Source: Alphaproteobacteria bacterium
Lineage (GTDB): Bacteria; Pseudomonadota; Alphaproteobacteria; Rhodobacterales; Rhodobacteraceae
Direction: 5' to 3'
NCBI GenBank assembly: GCA_013151335.1
Contig: JAADIJ010000216.1
Span: 1 to 38,743 of the forward strand
DNA length: 38,743 nt
The notes below the pieces were generated by a model, which saw only the letters and a list, made by a program, of their open reading frames with translations, ran no database searches and was not told the DNA's origin. The translations under genes were made by a program, and so were the position numbers. Position 1 is the stretch's first letter. Every line of letters begins with the position of its first letter. This document shows positions 6,714 to 16,063 of this stretch, piece after piece.

Positions 6714-7427
6714 TCAGCCACGCCGTCGCACACGCTCCAACGCGCGCAACACCCGCTGATAGCCGTTGGGAGCCAGCACAAACGACAGCAAAAACCCGGT
6801 CGCAAATCCGGCCAGATCGGCGATCCAGTCGCTGCCACCGCCAAAAATCAGCTTGAACACCAGTTGAATGCCCAGCAAGGCCGCGATCAGCGAGAACGCC
6901 CGCACTTGAGAGTTGCCCTCGACCTTGGCGCGCACCCATAACATGAAAGTCATCGCCCCGATCAGGCCGTAAACCGGCGGGTAGGCCCCGATCAGCGGCA
7001 CATTGGTGGTGATCAGCGAATAGGCCAGCGCCCCCGCGATCGAGCTGAGGAAAAAGATCAGCACGAAGGCCAGTGTCGAAAATGCCTCGGCCACCATTTT
7101 ACCAATCGCCAGAATGAACACCACGGCGAAAATCGCATGGCTCAGGCCCTCATGCACGAACGGATAGCTTATGAACCGCAAAAGATGCTCGGGCGGGGTG
7201 CGTCCGGTCTGGATCATCCAGCTCAGAACGCTGTTGAAATACCCATAGGAACGGATCGCATCCATGCGCCAACCGATTGACATCGCCCCTCCCAGAACCC
7301 CTCGCTCGGCGGCTTGAAACACCAGCTCGACCCCGGCGATTGCCACACAAAAAAGGATAACCACCGGCGGAAGCGGGTTGATTGGCGAGGCATTGTGATC
7401 GTCGTTAAACATCCGGGCGTGTTCCAT
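6714..7427 (-). CDS. Rhomboid-fold membrane protein, catalytic residues missing
   Basis: The 237-residue product has six or so transmembrane helices in the rhomboid layout, beginning near LPPVVILFCVAIAGVELVF and ending with WIADLAGFATGFLLSFVLA. Active rhomboid proteases carry G-x-S-G in helix 4 and a histidine in helix 6 (AHLGG-like). Here the matching sites read GAYPPVYG and ADLAGF, so both the serine and the histidine are replaced. The fold is therefore probably kept but proteolysis lost, like iRhoms or derlins (comparison by inference). The start at 7427 is chosen from two nearby ATG codons (7427, 7412); the open frame extends upstream over trpS and is not real there. It is divergent from trpS. 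Confidence 0.8.
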   Translation of the reverse strand: MEHARMFNDDHNASPINPLPPVVILFCVAIAGVELVFQAAERGVLGGAMSIGWRMDAIRSYGYFNSVLSWMIQTGRTPPEHLLRFISYPFVHEGLSHAIFAVVFILAIGKMVAEAFSTLAFVLIFFLSSIAGALAYSLITTNVPLIGAYPPVYGLIGAMTFMLWVRAKVEGNSQVRAFSLIAALLGIQLVFKLIFGGGSDWIADLAGFATGFLLSFVLAPNGYQRVLRALERVRRRG

Positions 7428-7493
7428 GGTTGACGGGGTTTGAGCCGCAAGCGATAAGGCACGCCAATACTTTAGTCCAGTCAGGAGACCGTC

Positions 7494-8570
7494 ATGACAG
7501 CCCCCAAAGAAGCGCCAAAAACCGGAGCCGTCCACCCTGCGCGCGTCTTTTCCGGCATCCAGCCGACCGGCAACCTGACGCTCGGCAATTATCTCGGCGC
7601 GGTCAAACGCTTTGTCGAAATGCAAAACAGCGGCATCGAGACCATTTATTGCATGGTTGATCTGCACGCGATCACCACATGGCAAGACCCAAGCGACCTG
7701 AAGCGCGCCACGCGAGAGCTGGCCGCCGGGTTCATCGCCTCGGGTCTTGATCCGAAAAAATCGATCCTGTTCAACCAGTCGCAAGTGGCCGCCCATGCAG
7801 AGCTTGGCTGGATTTTCAATTGCGTCTCCCGCATGGGTTGGCTCAACCGGATGACCCAGTTCAAGGACAAGGCGGGCAAAAACCGCGAGGCCGCGAGTGT
7901 GGGCCTGTTCGCCTATCCCAACCTGATGGCTGCCGATATTCTGGCCTACCGCGCCACCCATGTGCCGGTTGGCGAGGACCAAAAACAGCATCTGGAGCTG
8001 ACGCGCGATATCGCCGCCAAGTTCAACAATGACTTCAAGGTCGATTTCTTTCCCATCACCGAGCCGGTGATCGAGGGCGCTGGAACGCGGGTGATGTCTT
8101 TGCGCGATGGCACCAAGAAAATGTCAAAATCCGACCCCTCGGATATGAGCCGGATCAACCTCACCGATGATGCGGACACTATCGCCAAGAAAATCCGCAA
8201 GGCCAAGACCGACCCCGATCCTCTGCCCGATAATCTGGAGGCGCTGGAAGGCCGTGCCGAGGCGCGCAATCTGATCAACATCTATGCCGGTCTTTCAGGC
8301 GACACCCCCGACAAGGTGATTGCCGATCACGCAGGGCAGCAATTTGGCCAGTTCAAGCCGGAATTGGCCGAGCTTGCCGTGGCCAAGCTCTCCCCGATCA
8401 GCGCCGAGATGGCGCGACTGATGAATGACGTAACCGAGATCGACCGCCTGTTGGGTGACGGCGCTGATCGCGCGGCGGCAATCGCTGATCCTATCGTGGC
8501 AGAGGTTTATGACATCGTCGGGATGGTGCGTTCGAGAACAGGAAACAGGCATACAGAGGGCAATAAGTAG
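7494..8570 (+). CDS. trpS: Tryptophanyl-tRNA synthetase
   Basis: Cytoplasmic class I aminoacyl-tRNA synthetase charging tRNA-Trp. The 358 residues include the ATP-binding TLGN (HIGH equivalent, about 29-32, within [16 protein letters not shown]) and KMSKS at 209-213, with the typical N-terminal FSGIQPTG. Length is normal for bacterial TrpRS. CAGGAG lies upstream of the ATG. An unknown membrane protein gene starts inside its last 62 bases. Confidence 0.97.
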   Translation: MTAPKEAPKTGAVHPARVFSGIQPTGNLTLGNYLGAVKRFVEMQNSGIETIYCMVDLHAITTWQDPSDLKRATRELAAGFIASGLDPKKSILFNQSQVAAHAELGWIFNCVSRMGWLNRMTQFKDKAGKNREAASVGLFAYPNLMAADILAYRATHVPVGEDQKQHLELTRDIAAKFNNDFKVDFFPITEPVIEGAGTRVMSLRDGTKKMSKSDPSDMSRINLTDDADTIAKKIRKAKTDPDPLPDNLEALEGRAEARNLINIYAGLSGDTPDKVIADHAGQQFGQFKPELAELAVAKLSPISAEMARLMNDVTEIDRLLGDGADRAAAIADPIVAEVYDIVGMVRSRTGNRHTEGNK

Positions 8571-9639
8571 AGCATTTAGGGTCGTTCTTTCGATCGCGCT
8601 GGCCCTTTCACTAGCAGGTTCAGGCTTATCTGCTTACAGTATCTGGCGAAATCCTGCATTTCAGTGGCTAGTCGATGCAGGCAATGAACAGATACAGGTA
8701 CAAATCGCGCGACTCGCCACCTCATCTGTCACACAAGAGGCGCTGGATGCACAACTTGCAAAATTTCTCGATAAACCCAAACGTAACTGGGTCGCCATAG
8801 AGGCGATCGAGGAAACCGCCGCCACAAGGAACCTGACCCCCTCACCGGCCATTGCCACCCGACGTAAAACCGCTTGGGAAGAAGATTCCGGTGTCTGGCA
8901 CACTGCAAAAAAATGCGCGGCCTGCGCCTGGGATCCAAAGGGATGTGACCTCTCGGCAGTCCTGATCTGCCGGGCTCCTGTCGATCTAACACCAGTTGGC
9001 GATATCGCTGGCGTAGTCCGTGAAAGTCGAAATTATCTTTTAGGCCGCAACGTTGATTTTTTCGATTTGTCGCTTTCGATAGTAGGACTTGGAGCAACAG
9101 TTCTCGTGTTTCCAAGCGGAGGATCATCGGTAAGTATCAAGATGGGTGCGACTGCCCTGAAAACCGGACGGCGCATGGGTATGGTTTCTCCTTCATTGGC
9201 CAAATATGTGATCCGCACCGGCAAGCGGGCGATCGATTGGAGGAAAATCGCCGAAGCTAAGCCGCTGACATTTTTCAGTGACGTGCGCGGCGCATTTCAC
9301 CCGGCAGCCATACGCCCATTCACTCAAATGCTCCAAGAGGCCGGAGCGATGCGCGCCAAGGTTGGACTAGTCAGGACGCTCGACATGCTTTCATATGCTT
9401 CGAATGCCAAGGAGGTCCACGCGTTTGGTCGCGCAGTGAGAGCCGGAGGAAATCAAGTTGTTGGTCTTTTGCGCCTTGCGGGAAAATCGCGTTTAATCCG
9501 CGCTACCCTGCGCTATTCGCCCCGCGCGGCTCGGCTCTTTTTATGGCTTACAGGCATTGTGATGTCTCTGGCCGGATTTGCGCTTCATCTCTTTGGAGTT
9601 ATGGCATTCAAACGGTTACGAAAACGGGCACGGAGCTGA
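8509..9639 (+). CDS. Unknown membrane protein overlapping the end of trpS
   Basis: The 376-residue product starts at the ATG at 8509, the first usable start in frame, giving a 62-base overlap with trpS; GAGG lies only three bases before it, so the start is not certain. It has an N-terminal membrane helix (about 20-43), a soluble middle with cysteines ([13 protein letters not shown]), a hydrophobic patch ([21 protein letters not shown] and [16 protein letters not shown]), and a C-terminal helix ending in RLRKRARS. The PVGD-containing middle weakly recalls pre-toxin segments, but I would not name a function. Codons such as CTA, TTA, TCA and CGA are more frequent than in neighbours, a hint of horizontal origin. 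Confidence 0.65.
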   Translation: MTSSGWCVREQETGIQRAISRAFRVVLSIALALSLAGSGLSAYSIWRNPAFQWLVDAGNEQIQVQIARLATSSVTQEALDAQLAKFLDKPKRNWVAIEAIEETAATRNLTPSPAIATRRKTAWEEDSGVWHTAKKCAACAWDPKGCDLSAVLICRAPVDLTPVGDIAGVVRESRNYLLGRNVDFFDLSLSIVGLGATVLVFPSGGSSVSIKMGATALKTGRRMGMVSPSLAKYVIRTGKRAIDWRKIAEAKPLTFFSDVRGAFHPAAIRPFTQMLQEAGAMRAKVGLVRTLDMLSYASNAKEVHAFGRAVRAGGNQVVGLLRLAGKSRLIRATLRYSPRAARLFLWLTGIVMSLAGFALHLFGVMAFKRLRKRARS

Positions 9640-9710
9640 GTTTGCTCTCTGGACACTCCCGTTGACGGGTGATTAGATGCGGCAAACTCCATCCATCTCA
9701 GGAATATGTC

Positions 9711-10577
9711 ATGGCGATCAGCAGCAATATCCGCACCTATTTTGAAGGCACTTGGCACAAGGGCAATGTGCCGATTATGCGCGCCGCCGACCACGGCTCT
9801 TGGCTCGGCTCAACCGTATTTGACGGGGCGCGGCTGTTTGACGGGCTGACGCCTGATCTGTTGGCCCATTGCCAGCGGATCAACCGCTCAGCCGAGGCGT
9901 TGGGGATCACGCCGAACCAAACTCCTGAAGAGATTATGGCGCTGGTGCTTGAAGGGTTGGAGCTGTTTCCCAAGGGAGCCGGCGTTTACATTCGCCCGAT
10001 GTATTGGGGTATCGACAGTGGCATGGCGGGGATTGTGCCGCTCGAAGGTGTCACCGGATTTGCGATCTGCCTTGAAGAATACCCGATGGCCGAGGCCTCT
10101 GCCAGCACCACCCTGACCACGACGCAATTTCACCGTCCGGTTCTGAACGACGCCGTGGTCAACGCCAAGGCAGGCGCGCTTTATCCCAACAATGCGCGGA
10201 TGCTGCACGAGGCTGGGGCCAAGGGATTTGGCAATGCACTGGTGGCCGACGCGCTTGGCAATGTCGCCGAAACCGCCAGCGCCAATGTGTTCATGGCCCG
10301 CGATGGCGAGCTGTTCACGCCAGTTGCAAACGGCACCTTTCTGGCGGGCATCACCCGCGCGAGGCACATGGCGTTGCTGCGCGAAGCGGGTAAAGTGGTG
10401 CATGAAACTGTGCTGAGCTTTGACGATTTTCGCGCCGCCGACGAGGTGTTTTTATCCGGCAACATGACCAAAGTTACCCCGGTCACGGCGTTTGACGACA
10501 CCCATTATCAGCACGGCCCCCTGACCAAACTGGCGCGCGAGCTTTACTGGGATTGGGCGCGCTCCGCCAAAACCTAG
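9711..10577 (+). CDS. ilvE: Branched-chain amino acid aminotransferase (class IV PLP enzyme)
   Basis: Predicted transaminase of leucine, isoleucine and valine with 2-oxoglutarate in the cytoplasm. The 288-residue product has the class IV fold: the N-terminal GSWLGSTVFDGARLFDG segment, the PLP lysine in VVNAKAGALYPN, then ALGNVAETASANVF and the substrate/phosphate-binding LSGNMTKVTPV region. AGGA precedes the ATG. Other class IV enzymes (D-amino acid transaminase, aminodeoxychorismate lyase) share the fold, so the substrate is inferred. A small GGCTC/GAGCC hairpin lies at the stop (10577-10591). Confidence 0.85.
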   Translation: MAISSNIRTYFEGTWHKGNVPIMRAADHGSWLGSTVFDGARLFDGLTPDLLAHCQRINRSAEALGITPNQTPEEIMALVLEGLELFPKGAGVYIRPMYWGIDSGMAGIVPLEGVTGFAICLEEYPMAEASASTTLTTTQFHRPVLNDAVVNAKAGALYPNNARMLHEAGAKGFGNALVADALGNVAETASANVFMARDGELFTPVANGTFLAGITRARHMALLREAGKVVHETVLSFDDFRAADEVFLSGNMTKVTPVTAFDDTHYQHGPLTKLARELYWDWARSAKT

Positions 10578-10680
10578 GCTCGCGATGAGCCGACCATCAT
10601 GTCGCAACAGACCAGCCTTGGCTTGCGTCCCCCCGCGACATAGGCGATGATTTGGGCGAAAGTAACGCGAAAGGGCTGCT

Positions 10681-11136
10681 ATGCGTAAGTTTCTGGTCAT
10701 TCTGGACAGCACGACTGAATGTCTGAACGCCATGCGGTTCGCCGCTTTGCGCGCCGCAAATACCGGCGGTGGCGTGACTATTTTGGCGGTGATCCCGCCT
10801 GACGAGTTCAACCACTGGATCGGAGTTGCCGACATCATGCGCGAAGAGGCTCGTGACCGGATCGAGGCTCATTTTCAGATATTTTCCAAACGGATGCAGG
10901 AAAAAGAGGGCATCACGCCCGAGCTTGAAATCCGCGAAGGCAAGGTCGAGGCCGAGATCATCGACTATATTCAGGACACCCCCGATATCGGGGTGCTGGT
11001 TCTGGCCGCAGGCACCGGCAAGGATGGCCCCGGCCCTCTGGTCAATTACGTGCTGCGCTCGGCGGGAACCCTGCCCATTCCGGTGACGGTGGTGCCGGGC
11101 GGTATGAGCAAAGAGGCGATTATCGCGGTGAGTTAG
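10681..11136 (+). CDS. Universal stress protein (UspA family)
   Basis: Small cytoplasmic UspA-fold protein of 151 residues, often ATP-binding and induced by stress. Visible marks are the start KFLVILDST, the middle RAANTGGGVTILAVIPP, and the C-terminal VLVLAAGTGKDGPGPLVNY followed by LPIPVTVVPGGMS. The typical G-x2-G-x9-G-S/T nucleotide motif is not perfectly kept, so ATP binding is uncertain. The role is unknown beyond the family. A GAAAGGGC stretch lies upstream of the ATG. Confidence 0.85.
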   Translation: MRKFLVILDSTTECLNAMRFAALRAANTGGGVTILAVIPPDEFNHWIGVADIMREEARDRIEAHFQIFSKRMQEKEGITPELEIREGKVEAEIIDYIQDTPDIGVLVLAAGTGKDGPGPLVNYVLRSAGTLPIPVTVVPGGMSKEAIIAVS

Positions 11137-11172
11137 CACGATATTGCCCCAGAATATACAATCGAGACCCAC

Positions 11173-12216
11173 ATGACCGCAGCAACCCTGACAATCGACC
11201 TTGGCGCGCTCACCGCAAATTGGCGCGCGCTGGATGCGCTATCGGCGCGCGATGTTGAGACGGCGGCCGTGGTCAAGGCTGACGGCTACGGGCTGGGAGC
11301 GGGGCGGGTCTCGGCGGCGCTGGCAGGTATTGGGGTGAAAACTTTCTTTGTTGCGCTGGCAGATGAGGGCATCGCGGTGCGTGCGGCGGTTGGTGATCTG
11401 GCAGAGATTTTCGTCTTTTCGGGGCATATGGAGGGTGATGCGCGCGTTCTGGAGCAACACCGCCTGACGCCGCTTTTGAACTCGCCCGAACAGAGCGCGC
11501 GCCATTTTGACCAGCTCGCAAACCACCCTTTCGGGGTTCAGCTTGATACCGGCATGAGCCGGCTCGGCATGGAGGTGCAGGCGTTTTTGACCTTGCGCGA
11601 AGGGCTGATGGCGCGCGCACCAAGCCTTATGATGAGCCATCTTGCCTGTGCGGACGAGCCGGATCATCCGCAAAACACGGCGCAATTGCGAACTTTCCAC
11701 GAGCTAACAGACGGGCTTGGTATTCGCCGCTCGCTGGCGGCAACGGGCGGGATTTTGCTGGGGGAGGACTACCATTTCGACCTCTGCCGCCCCGGTATTG
11801 GCCTTTATGGCGGGTTGCCGTTTGGCGATGCGCGCGCCGTGGTTGGCCTTGATGTGCCGGTTATTCAAACGCGCCGCCTCAAGGTCGGCGAGACCGTGGG
11901 GTATGGCGCGGCTTGGACGGCCAAGCGCCCCTCGAAAATCGCGACTTTGGCGGCTGGTTATGCCGACGGGTTGATCCGCAAAATGGGCGCACGCGCGCAA
12001 ATCTGGGCGGGCGACATACCAGTTCCCCTGATCGGACGGGTGTCGATGGATTTGCTGACGGTTGACGTCACTGATCTGGCCGAGGTGCCAAGCCATCTCA
12101 GCTTGCTTGGCGCGCATCAAAGCGTCGATGATCTGGCCAATGCCGCCGATACAATCGGTTATGAAATCCTGACCAGCCTTGGCGCGCGCTATAAACGGGT
12201 TTACACAGGCGGATGA
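11173..12216 (+). CDS. alr: Alanine racemase
   Basis: PLP-dependent racemase supplying D-alanine for peptidoglycan. The 347-residue product shows the PLP lysine in [13 protein letters not shown] (Lys35), the second domain text [25 protein letters not shown], and [15 protein letters not shown] near the C-terminus; in the usual family text the last reads with Cys or Ser before Met. Its length is normal. It is followed closely by mlaE on the same strand. Confidence 0.95.
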   Translation: MTAATLTIDLGALTANWRALDALSARDVETAAVVKADGYGLGAGRVSAALAGIGVKTFFVALADEGIAVRAAVGDLAEIFVFSGHMEGDARVLEQHRLTPLLNSPEQSARHFDQLANHPFGVQLDTGMSRLGMEVQAFLTLREGLMARAPSLMMSHLACADEPDHPQNTAQLRTFHELTDGLGIRRSLAATGGILLGEDYHFDLCRPGIGLYGGLPFGDARAVVGLDVPVIQTRRLKVGETVGYGAAWTAKRPSKIATLAAGYADGLIRKMGARAQIWAGDIPVPLIGRVSMDLLTVDVTDLAEVPSHLSLLGAHQSVDDLANAADTIGYEILTSLGARYKRVYTGG

Positions 12217-12241
12217 GCAATAGGTTACGCAGGCAAAACAC

Positions 12242-13027
12242 ATGAACCCAGCACAGCAATTACTGGCGCCGATCGGGCGCTCCACTCTGGGCCTGCTCGC
12301 GTCTATTGGGCGCGTTGCAATGTTCGTGGCGCAGACACTCTCGCATATTTTCCGCCCGCCGTTTTACCTCAAGGAGCTGTTGCAGCAATTGCTCTCTATC
12401 GGCTATTTCAGCCTGCCGGTGGTTGGCCTGACCACGCTGTTCACTGGCGGCGCGCTGGCGTTGCAGATTTACGCAGGCGGCGCGCGGTTCAATGCCGAAA
12501 GCGTCGTCCCCTCTATTGTCGCCATCGGCATGGTGCGCGAGCTTGGGCCGGTTTTGGCCGGTTTGATGGTTGCCGGACGGGTCGCGGCCTCTATCGCCGC
12601 CGAGCTTGGCACCATGAAAGTGACCGAGCAAATCGACGCTTTGGTCACCCTCTCCACCAACCCGATCAAATACCTGACCGTGCCGCGCGTGGTTGCCGCC
12701 ACTTTGGTCATGCCGATTTTGGTGGCCGTGGGCGACAGTATCGGCATCTTTGGAGGCTATCTGGTTGGCACCACCAGCCTTGGGTTCAACTCGGCGGCTT
12801 ATATCTCTAACACGGTCGATTTTCTGCAAAGCTGGGATGTTGTATCGGGGCTGATCAAAGCCTCTGCATTCGGGTTTATCGTCGCGGTGATGGGGTGCTA
12901 TCACGGCATCAACTCCGGTCGCGGCGCGCAAGGGGTGGGCAAGGCGACCACCAACGCCGTGGTTTCGGCCTCGGTGCTGATTTTGGCGGTCAACTTTGTT
13001 TTGACCCAATTGTTTTTCACACAATGA
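12242..13027 (+). CDS. mlaE: MlaE-type ABC transporter permease
   Basis: Inner-membrane permease of an Mla-type phospholipid transport system maintaining outer-membrane lipid asymmetry. The 261-residue product has the MlaE/Ttg2B signature: GALALQIYAGGARF, then VRELGPVLAGLMVAGRVAASIAAELGTMKVTEQIDAL. Around five membrane helices are visible. The ATPase gene follows with a 4-base ATGA overlap, so the two are translationally coupled. There is no MCE-domain (MlaD) gene alongside in this window, which is unusual for a complete operon. Confidence 0.93.
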   Translation: MNPAQQLLAPIGRSTLGLLASIGRVAMFVAQTLSHIFRPPFYLKELLQQLLSIGYFSLPVVGLTTLFTGGALALQIYAGGARFNAESVVPSIVAIGMVRELGPVLAGLMVAGRVAASIAAELGTMKVTEQIDALVTLSTNPIKYLTVPRVVAATLVMPILVAVGDSIGIFGGYLVGTTSLGFNSAAYISNTVDFLQSWDVVSGLIKASAFGFIVAVMGCYHGINSGRGAQGVGKATTNAVVSASVLILAVNFVLTQLFFTQ

Positions 13028-13782
13028 GCGTGCCGATGATCGAGTTTCAGGATGTCCATAAAAGCTTTGGTGCCAACCATGTGTTGCAGGGGGTCAACCT
13101 CAAGGTGGCCAAGGGCGAGAGCATGGTGATTATCGGCGGCTCTGGCACTGGGAAATCGGTGCTGATCAAGACCGTTCTGGGCTTGCTGATCCCCGAGAGC
13201 GGGACGATTTTGGTCGATGGCAAGGTGGGCGGGGGCGCGGATCGCGACGCGTTTCTGGCGCGGTTTGGCATGTTATTTCAGGGAGGCGCGCTGTTTGACA
13301 GTCTCAGCGTTTGGCAAAATGTCGCGTTCCGGCTGATGCGCGGTGCGTTGAAAAAACCCAAGGAAGAGGCCCGCGCTATCGCCATTGAAAAGCTGCGCCG
13401 AGTTGGTTTGAAAGAGGAAATCGCCGATCATTTCCCCGGCGAATTATCCGGCGGCATGCAAAAGCGTGTGGGCCTTGCGCGTGCCATCGCCGCCGAGCCC
13501 GAGATCATCTTTTTCGACGAGCCAACCACGGGCCTAGACCCGATCATGTCCGGTGTCATCAACGAGCTGATCCGCGAGATCGTGGTCGAGATGGGGGCGA
13601 CCGCCATGACCATCACCCACGATATGTCGAGCGTGCGCGCCATCGCCGACAAGGTGGCGATGCTGCATGATGGCCGCGTGCAATGGACCGGTCCGGTCGG
13701 CGAGATGGACAGCTCGGGCGATCCTTATCTCGATCAGTTCATCAACGCGCGGGCGCATGGGCCGATTGAGGCGGTTAGGTGA
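13024..13782 (+). CDS. mlaF: MlaF-type ABC transporter ATP-binding protein
   Basis: ATPase partner of the MlaE permease. The 252-residue product has Walker A GGSGTGKS at 38-45, the ABC signature LSGGMQKR at 141-148, Walker B IIFFDEPTTGLDP at 161-173, and the switch histidine THD. The start overlaps the mlaE stop (ATGA). It belongs to the phospholipid-import subclass by its similarity to Ttg2A/MlaF; substrate and direction cannot be seen directly. Confidence 0.93.
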   Translation: MSVPMIEFQDVHKSFGANHVLQGVNLKVAKGESMVIIGGSGTGKSVLIKTVLGLLIPESGTILVDGKVGGGADRDAFLARFGMLFQGGALFDSLSVWQNVAFRLMRGALKKPKEEARAIAIEKLRRVGLKEEIADHFPGELSGGMQKRVGLARAIAAEPEIIFFDEPTTGLDPIMSGVINELIREIVVEMGATAMTITHDMSSVRAIADKVAMLHDGRVQWTGPVGEMDSSGDPYLDQFINARAHGPIEAVR

Positions 13783-13845
13783 CACGCCAAATTCGCTAAA
13801 ACCTGCATTTGACCCCGTATCGCCGCTTTTCGTTCACCTGACGCG

Positions 13846-14214
13846 ATGGTATTGATAAGCATGGCTGGCATCTTCCTCCTTCTCGGATTTCTGTTCACAA
13901 TTTACGTTGTGGCCCCGACCATCGCGTTATCCTGCGCGATAAGGCTGGCCTTGGGCTGGTACGGCTCGCGCACTTATGCCGCGCTGGGGTTGTTATTTGC
14001 TTTGCCACAAGTTCTGCTGATCTTGCTTGGCGTGCTAGGCAGCCCGCTATTTGCCGGCAACCAAATCATGCTTAACGTCGCGCTGGGATTAAGTGCGGTT
14101 GCGGCGTTTTTCTGGCTTCGGGCGGCTTTCCCGGCATCAAAGCGCTATTTATGGCTTGAGGCGGTTGTAATTCTGGCGATTTCGGTGATGTTTACCGCTT
14201 CGACCGCCCCTTGA
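13846..14214 (+). CDS. Small four-helix membrane protein, unknown
   Basis: The 122-residue product is very hydrophobic, with about four transmembrane helices (for example ISMAGIFLLLGFLFTIYVVA and AALGLLFALPQVLLILLGVL). An alternative start, ATG at 13861, gives MAGIF and removes five residues; no clear ribosome-binding site helps decide. It lies between mlaF and the PqiA-like gene on the same strand, hinting at an envelope role. I do not recognise the family. Confidence 0.65.
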   Translation: MVLISMAGIFLLLGFLFTIYVVAPTIALSCAIRLALGWYGSRTYAALGLLFALPQVLLILLGVLGSPLFAGNQIMLNVALGLSAVAAFFWLRAAFPASKRYLWLEAVVILAISVMFTASTAP

Positions 14215-14236
14215 CCTGTTTGACGTATCGCACCGC

Positions 14237-14680
14237 ATGAAGCTCGCCCTGACCCTTGGCAATATCGCCCTCCTTGTGTTGTTCCCGATTGCGTGGTTCG
14301 CACCATTGCTGCGCACCGGGCTGTTGCCGCTGTTCGGGTTGTCGGAGATCTCGGTGATTTCCGGCCTTCAGGCCCTGTGGGAAAAAGACGTTTATCTGGC
14401 GCTGCTGGTCACGTTTTTTGCGCTGTTTGCGCCCTATATCAAAACGCTGGGGCTGGTGTTGATCCACTTCAACCTGCTGTCAGCGCGCGTGATCCCCGTG
14501 CTTGTAGTGCTGGGCAAGCTGGCGATGGCGGATATTTTTCTGATCTCGATCTATATCATCTTGCTCAAAGGCATCGGCATTGGCCGGGTCGAGACCGACT
14601 GGGGGCTTTATTTGTTCACCGGCTGTGTGATGGCCAGCTTCGCGATCTCGTTTCTGACCAAGAGGTTTCAGGATGGCTAA
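14237..14680 (+). CDS. Paraquat-inducible protein A (PqiA) domain protein
   Basis: Integral inner-membrane protein of 147 residues with the PqiA core: GLSEISVISGLQALWEKDVYLALLVTFFALFAPYIKTLG, followed by two helices and the C-terminal GRVETDWGLYLFTGCVMASF. Full PqiA proteins hold two such domains; this is a single-domain form. PqiA family members work with MCE proteins in lipid transport, so closeness to mlaEF is suggestive. Its end overlaps the start of radA by eight bases. Confidence 0.82.
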   Translation: MKLALTLGNIALLVLFPIAWFAPLLRTGLLPLFGLSEISVISGLQALWEKDVYLALLVTFFALFAPYIKTLGLVLIHFNLLSARVIPVLVVLGKLAMADIFLISIYIILLKGIGIGRVETDWGLYLFTGCVMASFAISFLTKRFQDG

Positions 14681-16040
14681 AACCACATTCACGTGCAACG
14701 CTTGCGGGGCCAGCCACAAGAAATGGGCCGGAAAATGCGAGGCGTGCGGGGCGTGGAACACCATTGTCGAGGAGGCGGGGCTGTCCACGGGTCCGGCCAA
14801 GAAATCCCTCGGCGCGGCCAAGGGGCGGCGGGTGGAACTCAGCTCGCTTAGCAGCCACGACCTGCCTCTTAAGCGGGTTGTCTCCGGGCTGGAAGAGTTT
14901 GATCGCGTGCTTGGCGGCGGCTTGGTTCCGGCCTCGGCCATCCTTGTTGGCGGCGATCCCGGCATTGGCAAATCGACCTTGCTGTTGCAGGTGGCGGCGG
15001 CGTTTGCGCGCAGGGGTGTTAAGTCGATCTATATTTCCGGCGAGGAGGCCACCAGCCAGATCCGTATGCGCGCCAAGCGCCTCGGCCTGTCGGACGCGCC
15101 TGTGTTGCTGGCCGCCGAGACCAACCTGCGCGACATCCTGACCACGCTCGATGCCGAGCGGCCCGAGTTTGTTATTATCGATTCGATCCAGACCATGTGG
15201 GCCGATCATGTGGACAGCGCGCCCGGCTCGGTCTCGCAAGTGCGCGCCACGGCTCATGAGCTGACAGCATTTGCCAAGCGGCGGGGGATTTCGGTGGTTT
15301 TGGTCGGGCATGTGACCAAAGAAGGGCAGATCGCCGGGCCGCGTGTGATTGAGCATATGGTCGATACGGTGATCTATTTCGAGGGCGAGCGCGGCCATCA
15401 GTTTCGCATCCTGCGCGCGGTCAAAAACCGCTTTGGCCCTGCCGACGAGATCGGGGTTTTCGAGATGACCGGCGCGGGGCTTGAGCAGGTCACCAACCCT
15501 TCGGCGCTGTTTTTGTCAGAGCGTGATGCCCCCGCGTCCGGCTCGGTGGTTTTTGCCGGAATAGAAGGCACGCGGCCTGTGCTGGTGGAAATTCAGGCGC
15601 TGGTGGCGCAATCGCCACTGGCCACGCCAAGGCGCAACGTAGTCGGTTGGGACAGCGGGCGGTTGTCGATGATCTTGGCGGTTTTAGAGGCGCGATGCGG
15701 CGTGGGATTTGCCGGAATGGACGTCTATTTGAACATCGCGGGCGGCATGCGTATCTCGGAACCCGCCGCCGATCTGGCGGTCGCGGCGGCCCTGATGTCG
15801 GCGCGCCAAGACCAGCCCTTGCCGGTCGATACCGTGGTTTTCGGCGAAATCAGCCTTTCGGGCGCACTCAGACCGATCTCGCAGGCGGATGCCCGCTTAA
15901 AAGAGGCGCAAAAGCTGGGTTTTTCGAACGCAATCGCGCCTCAGTCGATAAAAGCCGTGTCATCTGCGAATTTTGCGATTAATAAACTTTCCGACCTCGG
16001 TGATTTTATTGTAGAGGTTTTCGGGGAAGTAAAAGCATAA
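14673..16040 (+). CDS. radA: DNA repair protein RadA (Sms)
   Basis: RecA-like motor that promotes branch migration in homologous recombination. The 455-residue product has an N-terminal C4 zinc finger (Cys8, 11, 22, 25), Walker A GGDPGIGKST at about 93-102, the RadA-specific KNRFG at 251-255, and a C-terminal Lon protease-like domain (GEISLSGALRPI near 390). Length and order are typical. Its start overlaps the end of the PqiA-like gene. The cvpA gene follows after 23 bases. Confidence 0.97.
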   Translation: MAKTTFTCNACGASHKKWAGKCEACGAWNTIVEEAGLSTGPAKKSLGAAKGRRVELSSLSSHDLPLKRVVSGLEEFDRVLGGGLVPASAILVGGDPGIGKSTLLLQVAAAFARRGVKSIYISGEEATSQIRMRAKRLGLSDAPVLLAAETNLRDILTTLDAERPEFVIIDSIQTMWADHVDSAPGSVSQVRATAHELTAFAKRRGISVVLVGHVTKEGQIAGPRVIEHMVDTVIYFEGERGHQFRILRAVKNRFGPADEIGVFEMTGAGLEQVTNPSALFLSERDAPASGSVVFAGIEGTRPVLVEIQALVAQSPLATPRRNVVGWDSGRLSMILAVLEARCGVGFAGMDVYLNIAGGMRISEPAADLAVAAALMSARQDQPLPVDTVVFGEISLSGALRPISQADARLKEAQKLGFSNAIAPQSIKAVSSANFAINKLSDLGDFIVEVFGEVKA

Positions 16041-16063
16041 GAATAAAAGGAGCGGCCTCGCTC

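Noticed and set aside
8455-8508. Upstream extension of the unknown membrane protein within trpS
   Set aside because: The sequence lies inside the trpS coding region and has no ribosome-binding site; the ATG at 8509 is a better start.
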